NCBI GenBank assembly: GCA_017380995.1
Contig: JAFOCY010000215.1
Location: forward strand, 1 to 9,819
DNA: 9,819 bases
Direction of reading: 5' to 3'
Source: Oscillibacter sp.
GTDB lineage: Bacteria; Bacillota; Clostridia; Oscillospirales; Oscillospiraceae
Position numbers and translations under genes: made by a program. This document shows positions 1 to 5,720 of this stretch, one piece after another. Positions within the stretch are counted from its first letter, which is position 1. Every line of letters begins with the position of its first letter. A model generated the notes under the pieces. The model saw only the letters and a program-made list of their open reading frames with translations. It did no database searches and was not told the origin of the DNA.

Positions 1-72
1 AACTTCAAACTCCCGGATGCGCTCCTCGATGCCAAGACAGCGAAAATATTCCCGAACCTTCTGAATGGACAT
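1..72 (-). CDS. YbaK/EbsC-family aminoacyl-tRNA deacylase, N-terminal fragment
   Basis: Only the first 24 codons are in the window; the gene runs off the left edge. The translation begins MSIQKVREYF and continues RCLGIEERIREFEV, which resembles the N-terminus of YbaK/EbsC proteins (a short helix ending in an acidic I-x-E-F-x-V stretch before the beta-rich editing domain). Family members hydrolyse mischarged tRNA, classically Cys-tRNA(Pro), in the cytoplasm. None of the catalytic part is visible, so the call rests on N-terminal similarity alone. A clear ribosome site (GGGAGGAAG on the minus strand, around 79-87) precedes the ATG at 72. The gene starts 26 nt after the ymdB stop on the same strand, so the two are probably cotranscribed. 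Confidence 0.6.
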   Translation of the reverse strand, partial: MSIQKVREYFRCLGIEERIREFEV

Positions 73-98
73 GGTTTCTTCCTCCCGTTTTTTCTCTC

Positions 99-866
99 TT
101 AGCGGATGTCGATCCGCTCCACCTGGATGCACTTCCCGTTCTCCACGGTGAAGATGCAGCCCTCCATCTTGCAGGGACCCTGGGGGCACTTGTACCGTCC
201 CGGGAGACCTCCCAGGAACGTCTCAATGGACTGCCGGGGCTCGATGCCAAGCACCGACTCCGCCGGTCCCGTCATGCCCAGGTCCGTCTGGTAGCCCATG
301 CCGCCGGGGAATACCCGCTCATCGGCGGTGGGCACATGGGTGTGGGTGCCCCACAGGGCCGTCACACGGCCGTCCAGATAGTAGGCCATGGCCAGCTTTT
401 CGCTGGTGGCCTCGGCGTGGAAGTCCACCACCGTGATCTCTGCCTGTCCCCGCTGGAGGAGCTTATCCACGGTGGTAAAGGGATTCTCCGTTCCCCAGGC
501 CAGGTCGCACCGGCCGATGAGGTTCACCACCCGCACCCGCAAGCCGTTCATATCAAAAATTTCGCAGCCGTGTCCCGGCATCCGCCCGGTAAAGTTGGCG
601 GGCCGCAGCAGCCACTTTGCCTCCTCCAGGGTGTCCCGGATCTGCATTTTTCCAAAGGCGTGGTTGCCCAAAGTGACGGCGTCGGCCCCCGCGTCGTAGA
701 TGCGCCAGGCCTGGTCCGGCGTCAAGCCCACATTGGAGGCGTTCTCGCCGTTGACCACCGTGAAGTGGATCCCCTTGAGCTTTTGGACCGCGCGCAGGTT
801 CTTTTCCAGGTGGCGCAAGCCTTCCTCTCCCACCACATCGCCGATGGCCAAAATACGGTACTGCAT
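99..866 (-). CDS. ymdB: YmdB-family metallophosphoesterase (TIGR00282), 2',3'-cAMP phosphodiesterase
   Basis: A 255-residue cytoplasmic metallophosphoesterase, the usual length for YmdB. In Bacillus subtilis YmdB hydrolyses 2',3'-cyclic AMP and affects biofilm and motility gene expression; transferring that role here is inference. The dimetal motifs are all present: GDVVG with Asp10, NGEN with Glu41/Asn42, GNH with Asn68/His69, VDFHAEATSEK with His150, and GTHTHVPTADE with His175/His177, followed by the family hallmark GYQTDLGMTGP. After GNH the sequence is AFGK rather than the commoner [TVI]-[WF]-D, a change outside the metal ligands. I chose the ATG at 866 because GGAGGG lies about 8 nt upstream; an ATG 30 nt further out has no such site and adds a non-homologous tail (MRNCFRREKG). 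The gene is divergent from a LysR gene and followed closely by the YbaK-like gene. Confidence 0.93.
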   Translation of the reverse strand: MQYRILAIGDVVGEEGLRHLEKNLRAVQKLKGIHFTVVNGENASNVGLTPDQAWRIYDAGADAVTLGNHAFGKMQIRDTLEEAKWLLRPANFTGRMPGHGCEIFDMNGLRVRVVNLIGRCDLAWGTENPFTTVDKLLQRGQAEITVVDFHAEATSEKLAMAYYLDGRVTALWGTHTHVPTADERVFPGGMGYQTDLGMTGPAESVLGIEPRQSIETFLGGLPGRYKCPQGPCKMEGCIFTVENGKCIQVERIDIR

Positions 867-901
867 CCCTTTTTCCCTCCGAAAACAATTTCTCACGTTA
901 T

Positions 902-929
902 AGTATACCAGAAACCGCCCCTATTTCAA
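902..929 (-). promoter_or_regulatory. Predicted sigma-A promoter for ymdB
   Basis: On the minus strand TTGAAA (924-929) and TATACT (902-907) are separated by 16 nt, a good sigma-A match about 35 nt upstream of the ymdB start codon. It lies back-to-back with the LysR promoter in a 158-nt intergenic region that is much AT-richer than the flanking genes. Predicted by eye from consensus only. Confidence 0.6.
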
Positions 930-950
930 TGAACATTCCGAAAATTCCCA

Positions 951-990
951 TTGCGCTTTTTGTCATAACCTATTATAATACTTATAGTAG
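951..990 (+). promoter_or_regulatory. Predicted promoter of the LysR gene with an overlapping palindromic operator
   Basis: TTGCGC (951-956) and a perfect TATAAT (974-979) are 17 nt apart and point into the LysR gene. An inverted repeat with 9-nt arms, CTATTATAA (970-978) and TTATAGTAG (982-990), has one mismatch and a 3-nt spacer. It covers the -10 box and the expected start site. LysR regulators commonly repress their own genes through such sites, so an autoregulatory operator is a reasonable inference. Part of the symmetry could simply reflect AT-rich -10 sequence. Confidence 0.55.
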
Positions 991-1024
991 GAATTAGAAA
1001 TTTTTATGATATAGGAGGGGTCCC

Positions 1025-1909
1025 ATGGCCGTCAAGCTGGAACTCTACCGTGTTTTTAAAGAGGTGGCAGATACCGGCAACATCTCCGCCGCCGCCAAGA
1101 ACCTGTACATCTCCCAGTCCGCCGTCTCCCAGTCCATCAAGCAGCTGGAAACCGCCCTGCAGGCCCGGCTCTTTGCCCGCAGTCCCCGGGGCGTGGCCCT
1201 GACCAGCGAGGGGCAGATGCTCTACCAGTATGTCCGCAGCGCCCTGGGCCTTCTGGCCACCGGCGAGGATAAGCTCACCCAGGCCCAGCAGCTGCTGCTG
1301 GGGTCTTTGGTCATCGGCGCCAGCGACACCGTGACCAGCTGGTACTTAGCCCCCTTCCTGGAGCGGTTCCACCGGGAGCATCCGGGCATCCACCTGCGCA
1401 TCGTCAGCGGACGGGGCGCGAAGGTACTGAGTATGCTCAAATCCGGCGCGGTGGACATCGCCTTCGCCTCCGCCACGGCGGACAGCTCCCTGGAGAGCTG
1501 GAAGTGCTTTGCCACCCACTCCATCTTCGTGGCGGGCAGCCGCTACCCCTGCGACTTTGACCAGGTCTACTCCCGGGAGGCCATCGCCGCCTTCCCCCTC
1601 ATTATGCTGGAGCGCAAGGCCTCCAGCCGCGTGTTTTTGGAGCAGGAGTTTTTGCGCCACGGCGTGACGCTGAACCCGGAGATCGAGCTCTCCTCCCGCA
1701 ACCTCCTGGTGTCCCTGGCCTCCATTGGCCTTGGCGTAGCGGCGGTGACGGAGGAGTTCGTCCGGGACGCGCTGGACAGCGGCGCCGTCCGTAAGCTCCA
1801 CACCGACTTTGAGATCCCTGCCCGCAGCGTGGATATGTGCACCCTCAAGGGCGTCACCCCCACCGCCGCGGCCTCCGCCTTCATGGACATGATCCACAAG
1901 AGCAAATAA
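1025..1909 (+). CDS. LysR-family transcriptional regulator
   Basis: A 294-residue LysR-type regulator of normal length. Residues about 3-62 form the winged helix-turn-helix, with the recognition region NISAAAKNLYISQSAVSQSI followed by KQLE, then the wing RLFARSPRGVALTSEG. A linker helix follows (about 63-90), then the two-lobed effector-binding domain starting at LVIGASDTVTSWYLAPFL. The ATG at 1025 has a strong AGGAGGGG site 4-5 nt upstream. The ligand and targets cannot be read from sequence. The divergent partner is ymdB, not a typical LysR target, so local autoregulation or distant targets are both possible. Its stop codon is directly followed by the left arm of a terminator that appears to lack its other half, next to the DUF559 cassette. 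Confidence 0.92.
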   Translation: MAVKLELYRVFKEVADTGNISAAAKNLYISQSAVSQSIKQLETALQARLFARSPRGVALTSEGQMLYQYVRSALGLLATGEDKLTQAQQLLLGSLVIGASDTVTSWYLAPFLERFHREHPGIHLRIVSGRGAKVLSMLKSGAVDIAFASATADSSLESWKCFATHSIFVAGSRYPCDFDQVYSREAIAAFPLIMLERKASSRVFLEQEFLRHGVTLNPEIELSSRNLLVSLASIGLGVAAVTEEFVRDALDSGAVRKLHTDFEIPARSVDMCTLKGVTPTAAASAFMDMIHKSK

Positions 1910-1930
1910 GAAAAAGGACGCCGCGTCAAA
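1907..1930 (+). terminator. Apparent broken terminator of the LysR gene
   Basis: The 17 nt TAAGAAAAAGGACGCCG (1907-1923) are identical to 8895-8911, where they form the stop codon and left arm of an intact terminator continuing GAAAGGCGTCC then T6. Here the sequence instead continues CGTCAAAA and runs straight into the palindromic end of the DUF559 cassette, with no T-tract. GACG and CGTC can still pair weakly, but no functional rho-independent terminator remains. The likely reason is insertion or rearrangement at the cassette boundary (inference). Confidence 0.55.
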
Positions 1931-1985
1931 ACCTCCCTCTGATGAGGGAGGTGGCAAAAATCTTTGATTTTTGACGGAGGGAGAG
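1931..1985 (+). repeat. Left palindromic end of the cassette
   Basis: Two perfect hairpins in tandem. The outer one has 9-bp arms ACCTCCCTC (1931-1939) and GAGGGAGGT (1944-1952) around a TGAT loop. The inner one has 8-bp arms CAAAAATC (1955-1962) and GATTTTTG (1966-1973) around TTT. They are followed by ACGGAGGGAGAG, which contains the ribosome-binding site of the DUF559 gene. In reverse complement the outer part reads CTCTCCCTCCGTCA, matching CTCTCCCTCAGTCA of the right end except for one base. Confidence 0.8.
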
Positions 1986-1988
1986 AAA

Positions 1989-2357
1989 ATGAAAGACTAC
2001 AACAAAGAGAATATCCCTCTGGCAAAAGCACTACGGAAAAATATGACACCTTGGGAACGAAAACTGTGGTATGAGTTCTTACGAAATTATCCAATTCGCT
2101 TTCAAAGGCAAAAAGCAATTGGCAACTATATTGCTGACTTTTATTGTGCCAAGGCGAGACTGGTCATCGAACTTGACGGCGGCGGACACTATACCGCAGA
2201 ACAGGCAGAAAAGGACGCCGCCCGTACAGAAGCCTTGGAAGCCATGCATCTAACCGTATTGCGTATTTGCAATCTGGATATTGACCGCAATTTCAGTGGT
2301 GTCTGCAAATATATTGATCTGACCGTGAGCCGTCTCTCCCTCAGTCAGCTTCGCTGA
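1989..2357 (+). CDS. DUF559 endonuclease-domain protein (Vsr/PD-(D/E)xK-like)
   Basis: A 122-residue single-domain protein matching DUF559, a small family related to very-short-patch-repair and other PD-(D/E)xK nucleases. Visible landmarks are LRKNMTPWERKLWYEFLR (about 15-32, with conserved Glu23), FQRQKAIGNYIADFYC (with Asp50) and LVIELDGGGHY (Glu61, Asp63, His67). The later LTVLRICNLDIDRN segment fits the usual end of the fold. Asp50 and Glu61/Asp63 are the likely metal-binding residues by family analogy. I chose the ATG at 1989, with GGAGGGAG (1976-1983) just upstream, over an in-frame TTG at 1971. The C-terminal residues (about SRLSLSQLR) and stop are read from the right repeat. No promoter is evident between the LysR stop and this gene, so expression may depend on read-through. 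Whether it acts in repair, defence or movement of its own cassette is unknown. Confidence 0.85.
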   Translation: MKDYNKENIPLAKALRKNMTPWERKLWYEFLRNYPIRFQRQKAIGNYIADFYCAKARLVIELDGGGHYTAEQAEKDAARTEALEAMHLTVLRICNLDIDRNFSGVCKYIDLTVSRLSLSQLR

Positions 2358-2379
2358 CAGCTCCCTCATCAGAGGGAGC
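2334..2379 (+). repeat. Right palindromic end of the cassette
   Basis: CTCTCCCTCAGTCA (2334-2347) leads into a perfect 6-bp hairpin GTCAGC (2344-2349) / GCTGAC (2353-2358). An 8-bp hairpin GCTCCCTC (2360-2367) / GAGGGAGC (2372-2379) with an ATCA loop follows. It mirrors the left end in the order and spacing of its parts. The DUF559 stop codon (TGA, 2355-2357) lies inside the inner hairpin. No T-tract follows, so this is not an ordinary terminator. Confidence 0.8.
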
Positions 2380-2410
2380 CTTGGGTGCTGCCACACCGGT
2401 TCAAAAATAT

Positions 2411-2455
2411 AAACCGACCTATGAACGAAGTCATAGGTCGGTTTCACTGTTTTTA
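2411..2455. terminator. Bidirectional rho-independent terminator
   Basis: A perfect 14-bp stem, AAACCGACCTATGA (2411-2424) and TCATAGGTCGGTTT (2431-2444), has a 6-nt loop. On the minus strand it is followed by ATATTTTTGA, making it a good terminator for the minus-strand LysR gene that ends at 2477. On the plus strand CACTG then TTTTT follows, so it may also stop transcripts leaving the DUF559 cassette, though less well because the T-tract is displaced. Confidence 0.8.
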
Positions 2456-2476
2456 GACGCCTGGACAGAGCCCCTT

Positions 2477-3352
2477 TTATCCGTTTTCCTTCACATACTG
2501 CTCCACATACTTCATGAAGCTGCGGGTCACGGGGCTGATGGTCTTCATCTGGGGGATGCCCATGCCTAAGGTCCGGCTCACCGGCGGATCCAGCTCCAGA
2601 ACCGCCGTACCGGCGGCATAATTTTTCACCAGCAGCTCCGGCAGGATGGAAACGCCCAGGCCCATGCCCACCATGTTGATGATGGCATAGTCGCTGCAGG
2701 CGGAAAAGGCGGTGACGGGCTGGACGGGGAAGGTGGAGAGGATCTCATACACCTCGCCGTCAAACTGCTTCATGGGAGCGATGAACTTCTCCTGGCCCAG
2801 AGCCTCGTGGCTGACGCGCTGCCGCTTTGCCAGGGGGTGGTCCTGGGCGGTGAGCACCAGCATGGGGTCGGATTTGAGGGGGATCCACTCATAGCCCCTG
2901 CCCTCGCTGCCGGCGTAGAGGCACAGGTCCACCTGCCGCTCCTCCATGAGCTGCTCGATCTGGCGGGAGCCTGCCTCCATGATCTCCACCTCCACGCTGG
3001 GGAAATCCTTCTGGAAGGCGGCGAGGATCCCGGGCAGCCAGTAGGCGGCGATGCTGGCGTAGCAGGCGATGCGGATGCGTCCGGTCTCCACGCCCTTGAT
3101 GCGGGCAACGTGCTGGTCCAAAGACTCGCTGGCCGCGAGCAGATCCCGGATCACGGGCAGCAGAAGCTGTCCCTCGTTGTTGGGCTTGATGCCGGCGCTG
3201 GTGCGCACCATCAGGGGGAAGCCCAATTCCTCCTCCAAAGACTGCATCATATGGCTGATACCGGACTGGGTGTAGCCCAGCTCCTCGGCAGCCTTGGAAA
3301 GGCTTCCCAGCTCCACGGAGCGGACAAAGGCCTCGATCTTGCGGATATTCAT
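2477..3352 (-). CDS. LysR-family transcriptional regulator
   Basis: A 291-residue LysR-type regulator. The N-terminal winged helix-turn-helix covers about 1-60 (MNIRKIEAFVRSVELGSLS, then KAAEELGYTQSGISHMMQSLEEELG, with the wing LMVRTSAGIKPNNEG). The effector-binding domain begins near residue 91 (GRIRIACYASIAAYWLPGIL) and includes the typical late GMGLGVSILPELL segment. I chose the ATG at 3352, which has GGAGG 4 nt upstream on the minus strand; an in-frame upstream extension to 3400 adds residues unlike the family. It is divergent from pfkA across 364 bases, an arrangement often seen between a LysR regulator and its target, so control of pfkA is a possibility but not shown. I see no clear promoter for it. 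The ligand is unknown. Confidence 0.92.
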   Translation of the reverse strand: MNIRKIEAFVRSVELGSLSKAAEELGYTQSGISHMMQSLEEELGFPLMVRTSAGIKPNNEGQLLLPVIRDLLAASESLDQHVARIKGVETGRIRIACYASIAAYWLPGILAAFQKDFPSVEVEIMEAGSRQIEQLMEERQVDLCLYAGSEGRGYEWIPLKSDPMLVLTAQDHPLAKRQRVSHEALGQEKFIAPMKQFDGEVYEILSTFPVQPVTAFSACSDYAIINMVGMGLGVSILPELLVKNYAAGTAVLELDPPVSRTLGMGIPQMKTISPVTRSFMKYVEQYVKENG

Positions 3353-3622
3353 ACATCCTCCATGGCGGGCGCCATCGCATTTCGGCATACCCGCAAACAT
3401 ATTCTTTCGTATCTTTCATCCTATCGGGTCATGGCAAAAAAAGCAAGCTTTTTCCGTCTTAGCGCCAAAAAGTGCAGGGAAATGGCAACTTTTGCAGGAA
3501 ATTTGTCAAAGGCGCAGGATGAATGCAGGGTGCCCTTCTTACTCCGCTTTCTTCCGGGATTTCCAAAAACCTCTCCCGAATTTTTCCGTTTAAACGTTTT
3601 CCGCCCCGAAAAAACCTTTATA

Positions 3623-3651
3623 TTGACAACTTTCTTTCCTCCTGCTATCAT
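3623..3651 (+). promoter_or_regulatory. Strong sigma-A promoter of pfkA
   Basis: A perfect TTGACA (3623-3628) is followed after exactly 17 nt by TATCAT (3646-3651), with a TGC just before it that makes an extended -10. The predicted start site is around 3657-3659, leaving a leader of about 60 nt before the pfkA ATG. Confidence 0.8.
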
Positions 3652-3653
3652 CA

Positions 3654-3678
3654 CTTTTGGGGGCCTTCCCCCCAAAAG
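3654..3678 (+). promoter_or_regulatory. Stem-loop at the 5' end of the pfkA leader
   Basis: CTTTTGGGGG (3654-3663) pairs perfectly with CCCCCAAAAG (3669-3678) around a CCTTC loop. It sits at or within a few nucleotides of the predicted transcription start. No T-tract follows, so it is not a terminator. A 5'-terminal hairpin of this kind may stabilise the mRNA; the ribosome site AAGGAG (3702-3707) lies outside it. Confidence 0.6.
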
Positions 3679-3716
3679 CGGTACACAAACTCTTCTTACG
3701 GAAGGAGACTTTACAT

Positions 3717-4712
3717 ATGGAAAAGGCAGTCAAGCGCATCGGTATCCTCACCAGCGGCGGTGACGCTCCGGGCATGAACGCGGCGGTCCGCGCCGTTGTC
3801 CGCACAGCCATCAGCCAGGGCGTGGAGTGCGTGGGCATCCGCCGGGGCTACCACGGCCTCATCAACGGCGACTTTGTGAAGCTGGAGGCCTCCAGCGTCA
3901 GCCACATCATCCACAAGGGCGGCACCATGCTCTACACCGCCCGCAGCCAGGAGTTTACCACCCCCGAGGGCCGGGAAAAGGCTCTGGCCACCTGCCGCCT
4001 TCTGGGTCTGGACGGCATCGTCACCATCGGCGGCGACGGTACCTTCCGCGGCGCCCTGGCCCTTTCCCGCCAGGCCGCGGAGCACGGCCACCAGCTCCAG
4101 GTGGTAGGCATCCCCGCCACCATTGATAACGACATCGGCTGCTCCCACTACACCCTGGGCTTTGACACCGCCTGCAACACCGCCATTGAGTGCATCGATA
4201 AGCTGCGGGACACCATGCAGTCCCACGAGCGCTGCTCTGTGGTGGAGGTCATGGGCCGCCACGCAGGCTACCTGGCCCTTTGCGTGGGCCTGGCCGTAGG
4301 CGCTACCGCGGTGCTGATCCCCGAGCGGGAGTTCGACTTTGAAAACGACGTGGTGGAGCCCATCCGCAAGGCACGCCTGTCCGGTGTGACCCACTTCATG
4401 GTGGTGGTAGCCGAGGGCGTTGGCAGCGCGGTGGAGATCGCGGACCGCATCGAAAAGGAAATGGGCATCGACCCCCGTGTCACCGTCCTGGGCCACATCC
4501 AGCGCGGCGGCACCCCCTCCTCCCGTGACCGGGAGACCGCCAGCCGCATGGGCTACGCCGCGGTAGAGAGCCTGGTAGAGGGCCTTGGCAACCGTGTCAT
4601 CGCCACCCAGGAGGGCAGCGTTGTGAACCTGGACATGGAGGAGGCCCTGGCCATGACCAAGGAATTCCCCTATGACCGCTACGACGTGCTGGAAGCCCTC
4701 AGCCGCCACTAA
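3717..4712 (+). CDS. pfkA: ATP-dependent 6-phosphofructokinase
   Basis: A 331-residue PfkA phosphorylating fructose 6-phosphate to fructose 1,6-bisphosphate in glycolysis. Motifs in order: GILTSGGDAPGMNAA (9-23); GGDG at 105-108, where Gly rather than Asp at the last position marks an ATP rather than pyrophosphate enzyme; PATIDND (133-139, usual form PGTIDND) with the catalytic Asp pair; MGRHAG (179-184) and LGHIQRGG (258-265) for sugar-phosphate binding. By my alignment from memory with the E. coli and Geobacillus enzymes, effector-site Arg25, Arg29 and Arg164 are kept, but the equivalents of Arg54 and of basic residues 211 and 213 are Asp52, Ser222 and Val224, so PEP/ADP control may be altered. 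The ATG at 3717 has AAGGAG 9 nt upstream. A strong promoter and a terminator frame it as a single-gene unit. Confidence 0.96.
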   Translation: MEKAVKRIGILTSGGDAPGMNAAVRAVVRTAISQGVECVGIRRGYHGLINGDFVKLEASSVSHIIHKGGTMLYTARSQEFTTPEGREKALATCRLLGLDGIVTIGGDGTFRGALALSRQAAEHGHQLQVVGIPATIDNDIGCSHYTLGFDTACNTAIECIDKLRDTMQSHERCSVVEVMGRHAGYLALCVGLAVGATAVLIPEREFDFENDVVEPIRKARLSGVTHFMVVVAEGVGSAVEIADRIEKEMGIDPRVTVLGHIQRGGTPSSRDRETASRMGYAAVESLVEGLGNRVIATQEGSVVNLDMEEALAMTKEFPYDRYDVLEALSRH

Positions 4713-4724
4713 AGTTAAAACGCC

Positions 4725-4756
4725 AAAAGGACGCGCTTTTCAGCGCGTCCTTTTTT
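4725..4756. terminator. Bidirectional terminator between pfkA and gluQRS
   Basis: AAAAGGACGCGC (4725-4736) pairs with GCGCGTCCTTTT (4743-4754) around TTTTCA, ending in a run of six T on the plus strand and preceded by AAAA, which serves the minus strand. It ends 12-44 nt after the pfkA stop and touches the gluQRS stop codon (4756-4758). Confidence 0.88.
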
Positions 4757-5694
4757 CATCGCTCGAAAAATCCCTCCGGGATGCGGATATCCTCTTTGGG
4801 GACCTTCTCCCAGTGAAAGTCCTTCAGCAATTCTTCCGCGGTCTTGGGCTGCGCCGTGGGGTTGAAGCCCCCAAGGTACGCAAGGCGGCCCAGGATCTCC
4901 TCCGCCGTGAGCTTGAAGCGCAGGTCGTCCAGCCCCGCGTCGGCGTCCCGCTTGGAAAGCCGCCGCCCGTCAGGGGCCAGAAGCAGGGGGAAGTGGATGA
5001 ATTCCGGGGCCTTGAGGCCCAGCAGGTCATACAAATAGAGCTGCCGGGGGGTGGAGGAGAGGAGGTCGCTGCCCCGCACCACCTCCGTCACGCCCATGGC
5101 GGCGTCATCCACCACCACGGCAAGCTGGTAGGCAAACATCCCATCGGACCGCCGCAGAAGGAAGTCTCCGCACTCATGGAGAAGGTTTTCCCCGTAATGA
5201 CCCATATGTCCGTCGGTGAAGGACCAGGTTTCATCCGGCACCATGAGCCGCGTGGCCGGGGCCCTGGTTTTCTTCTCCCGCTCCGCCGCCGTCAGATGCC
5301 GGCAGGTACCGGGATAGACGGCCTGGCCGTCGGAGCGGTGGGGCGCGGAGGCTGCGTGAAGCTCCGCCCGGGTACAATAACAGGGGTACACCAGTCCCAT
5401 CCGCTCCAGCTTCTCCAGGGCCTGCTCATAAAGAGCCGTCCGCTCACTTTGGTAGTAGGGCCCGTCCGGTCCCCCCACGCCGGGACCCTCGTCCCAGGTA
5501 AGGCCCAGCCAGCAAAGGTCCTCGATCATCTGCTCGGCGTAGGGCCGCTTGCACCGGGCGGTATCCAGATCCTCGATGCGCAGCACGACTTTGCCCCCCT
5601 TCTGCCGGGCGCTGAGCCAGGCCAAAAGGCAGCAAAGCAGATTCCCAAGATGGATGCGCCCGCTGGGGGAGGGCGCAAAACGGCCAACGGTCAT
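4756..5694 (-). CDS. gluQRS: Glutamyl-queuosine tRNA(Asp) synthetase
   Basis: A 312-residue paralogue of glutamyl-tRNA synthetase that keeps the catalytic domain and lacks the anticodon-binding domain. GluQRS activates glutamate and attaches it to queuosine at position 34 of tRNA(Asp). Visible motifs: FAPSPSGRIHLGN (6-18, HIGH-type motif as HLGN); RIEDLDTAR (39-47); the zinc site C105-x-C107, Tyr127 and Cys131 within YPCYCTRAEL and YPGTCR; VRGSDLLSSTPRQ (207-219); and RRLSKRD (244-250, KMSKS-type loop). Length fits GluQRS (about 290-320) and is far too short for GltX. The ATG at 5694 has GGAGGAA about 7 nt upstream. It has its own promoter, divergent from the zinc-ribbon operon. The cell should therefore make or salvage queuosine, which this window does not show. 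Confidence 0.93.
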   Translation of the reverse strand: MTVGRFAPSPSGRIHLGNLLCCLLAWLSARQKGGKVVLRIEDLDTARCKRPYAEQMIEDLCWLGLTWDEGPGVGGPDGPYYQSERTALYEQALEKLERMGLVYPCYCTRAELHAASAPHRSDGQAVYPGTCRHLTAAEREKKTRAPATRLMVPDETWSFTDGHMGHYGENLLHECGDFLLRRSDGMFAYQLAVVVDDAAMGVTEVVRGSDLLSSTPRQLYLYDLLGLKAPEFIHFPLLLAPDGRRLSKRDADAGLDDLRFKLTAEEILGRLAYLGGFNPTAQPKTAEELLKDFHWEKVPKEDIRIPEGFFER

Positions 5695-5720
5695 GGAAGT
5701 TCCTCCGTCTTTTTTCTCCT

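Larger units (their letters stand above)
1931..2383 (+). mobile_element. DUF559 endonuclease cassette with symmetric palindromic ends
   Basis: Both ends of this roughly 450-bp unit carry CTCCCTCTGATGAGGGAG (1933-1950) in opposite orientation (reverse complement at 2361-2378), an exact 18-nt inverted repeat that is itself a hairpin. Each end has the order outer hairpin, inner hairpin, then a third 7-mer: GAGGGAG at 1977-1983 on the left and CTCCCTC at 2336-2342 on the right. The inner hairpins differ in sequence (CAAAAATC/GATTTTTG on the left, GTCAGC/GCTGAC on the right). The left end supplies the ribosome site of the enclosed gene, and the right end encodes its last residues and stop codon. 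The interior is clearly AT-richer than its neighbours, suggesting foreign origin. No transposase is present. Outer limits are approximate, since no convincing target-site duplication is visible. Confidence 0.6.
3353..3716. other. Divergent intergenic region between the LysR gene and pfkA
   Basis: This gene-free stretch is AT-richer than its surroundings. The right third holds the pfkA promoter and leader hairpin. The middle carries four GCAGG words at 3474, 3494, 3514 and 3525, spaced 20, 20 and 11 nt. I find no credible small gene: the open frames here lack ribosome sites and family resemblance. No clear sigma-A promoter for the minus-strand LysR gene could be picked out. Confidence 0.6.

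Noticed and set aside
1931..2379. The repeated CTCCCTC/GAGGGAG blocks as a CRISPR array
   Set aside because: The copies lie in both orientations at two gene ends, with a coding gene between them and no regularly spaced spacers.
1926..2406. TCAAAA at 1926-1931 and 2401-2406 as a possible target-site duplication
   Set aside because: It is only six AT-rich bases, and the right copy lies about 20 nt outside the palindromic end, so chance is likely.
3438..3453. AAAAAGC-AA-GCTTTTT as a hairpin or terminator
   Set aside because: The loop is only two bases, the stem is mostly A-T, and no gene end lies nearby.
2807..3763. A 318-codon plus-strand open frame opposite the second LysR gene and running into pfkA
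   Set aside because: It has no initiation signal and reads through the pfkA promoter and leader; the minus-strand LysR gene is well supported.
3711..4709. A 332-codon minus-strand open frame opposite pfkA
   Set aside because: This is an antisense shadow of a clearly recognised gene, with no family resemblance or start signal.
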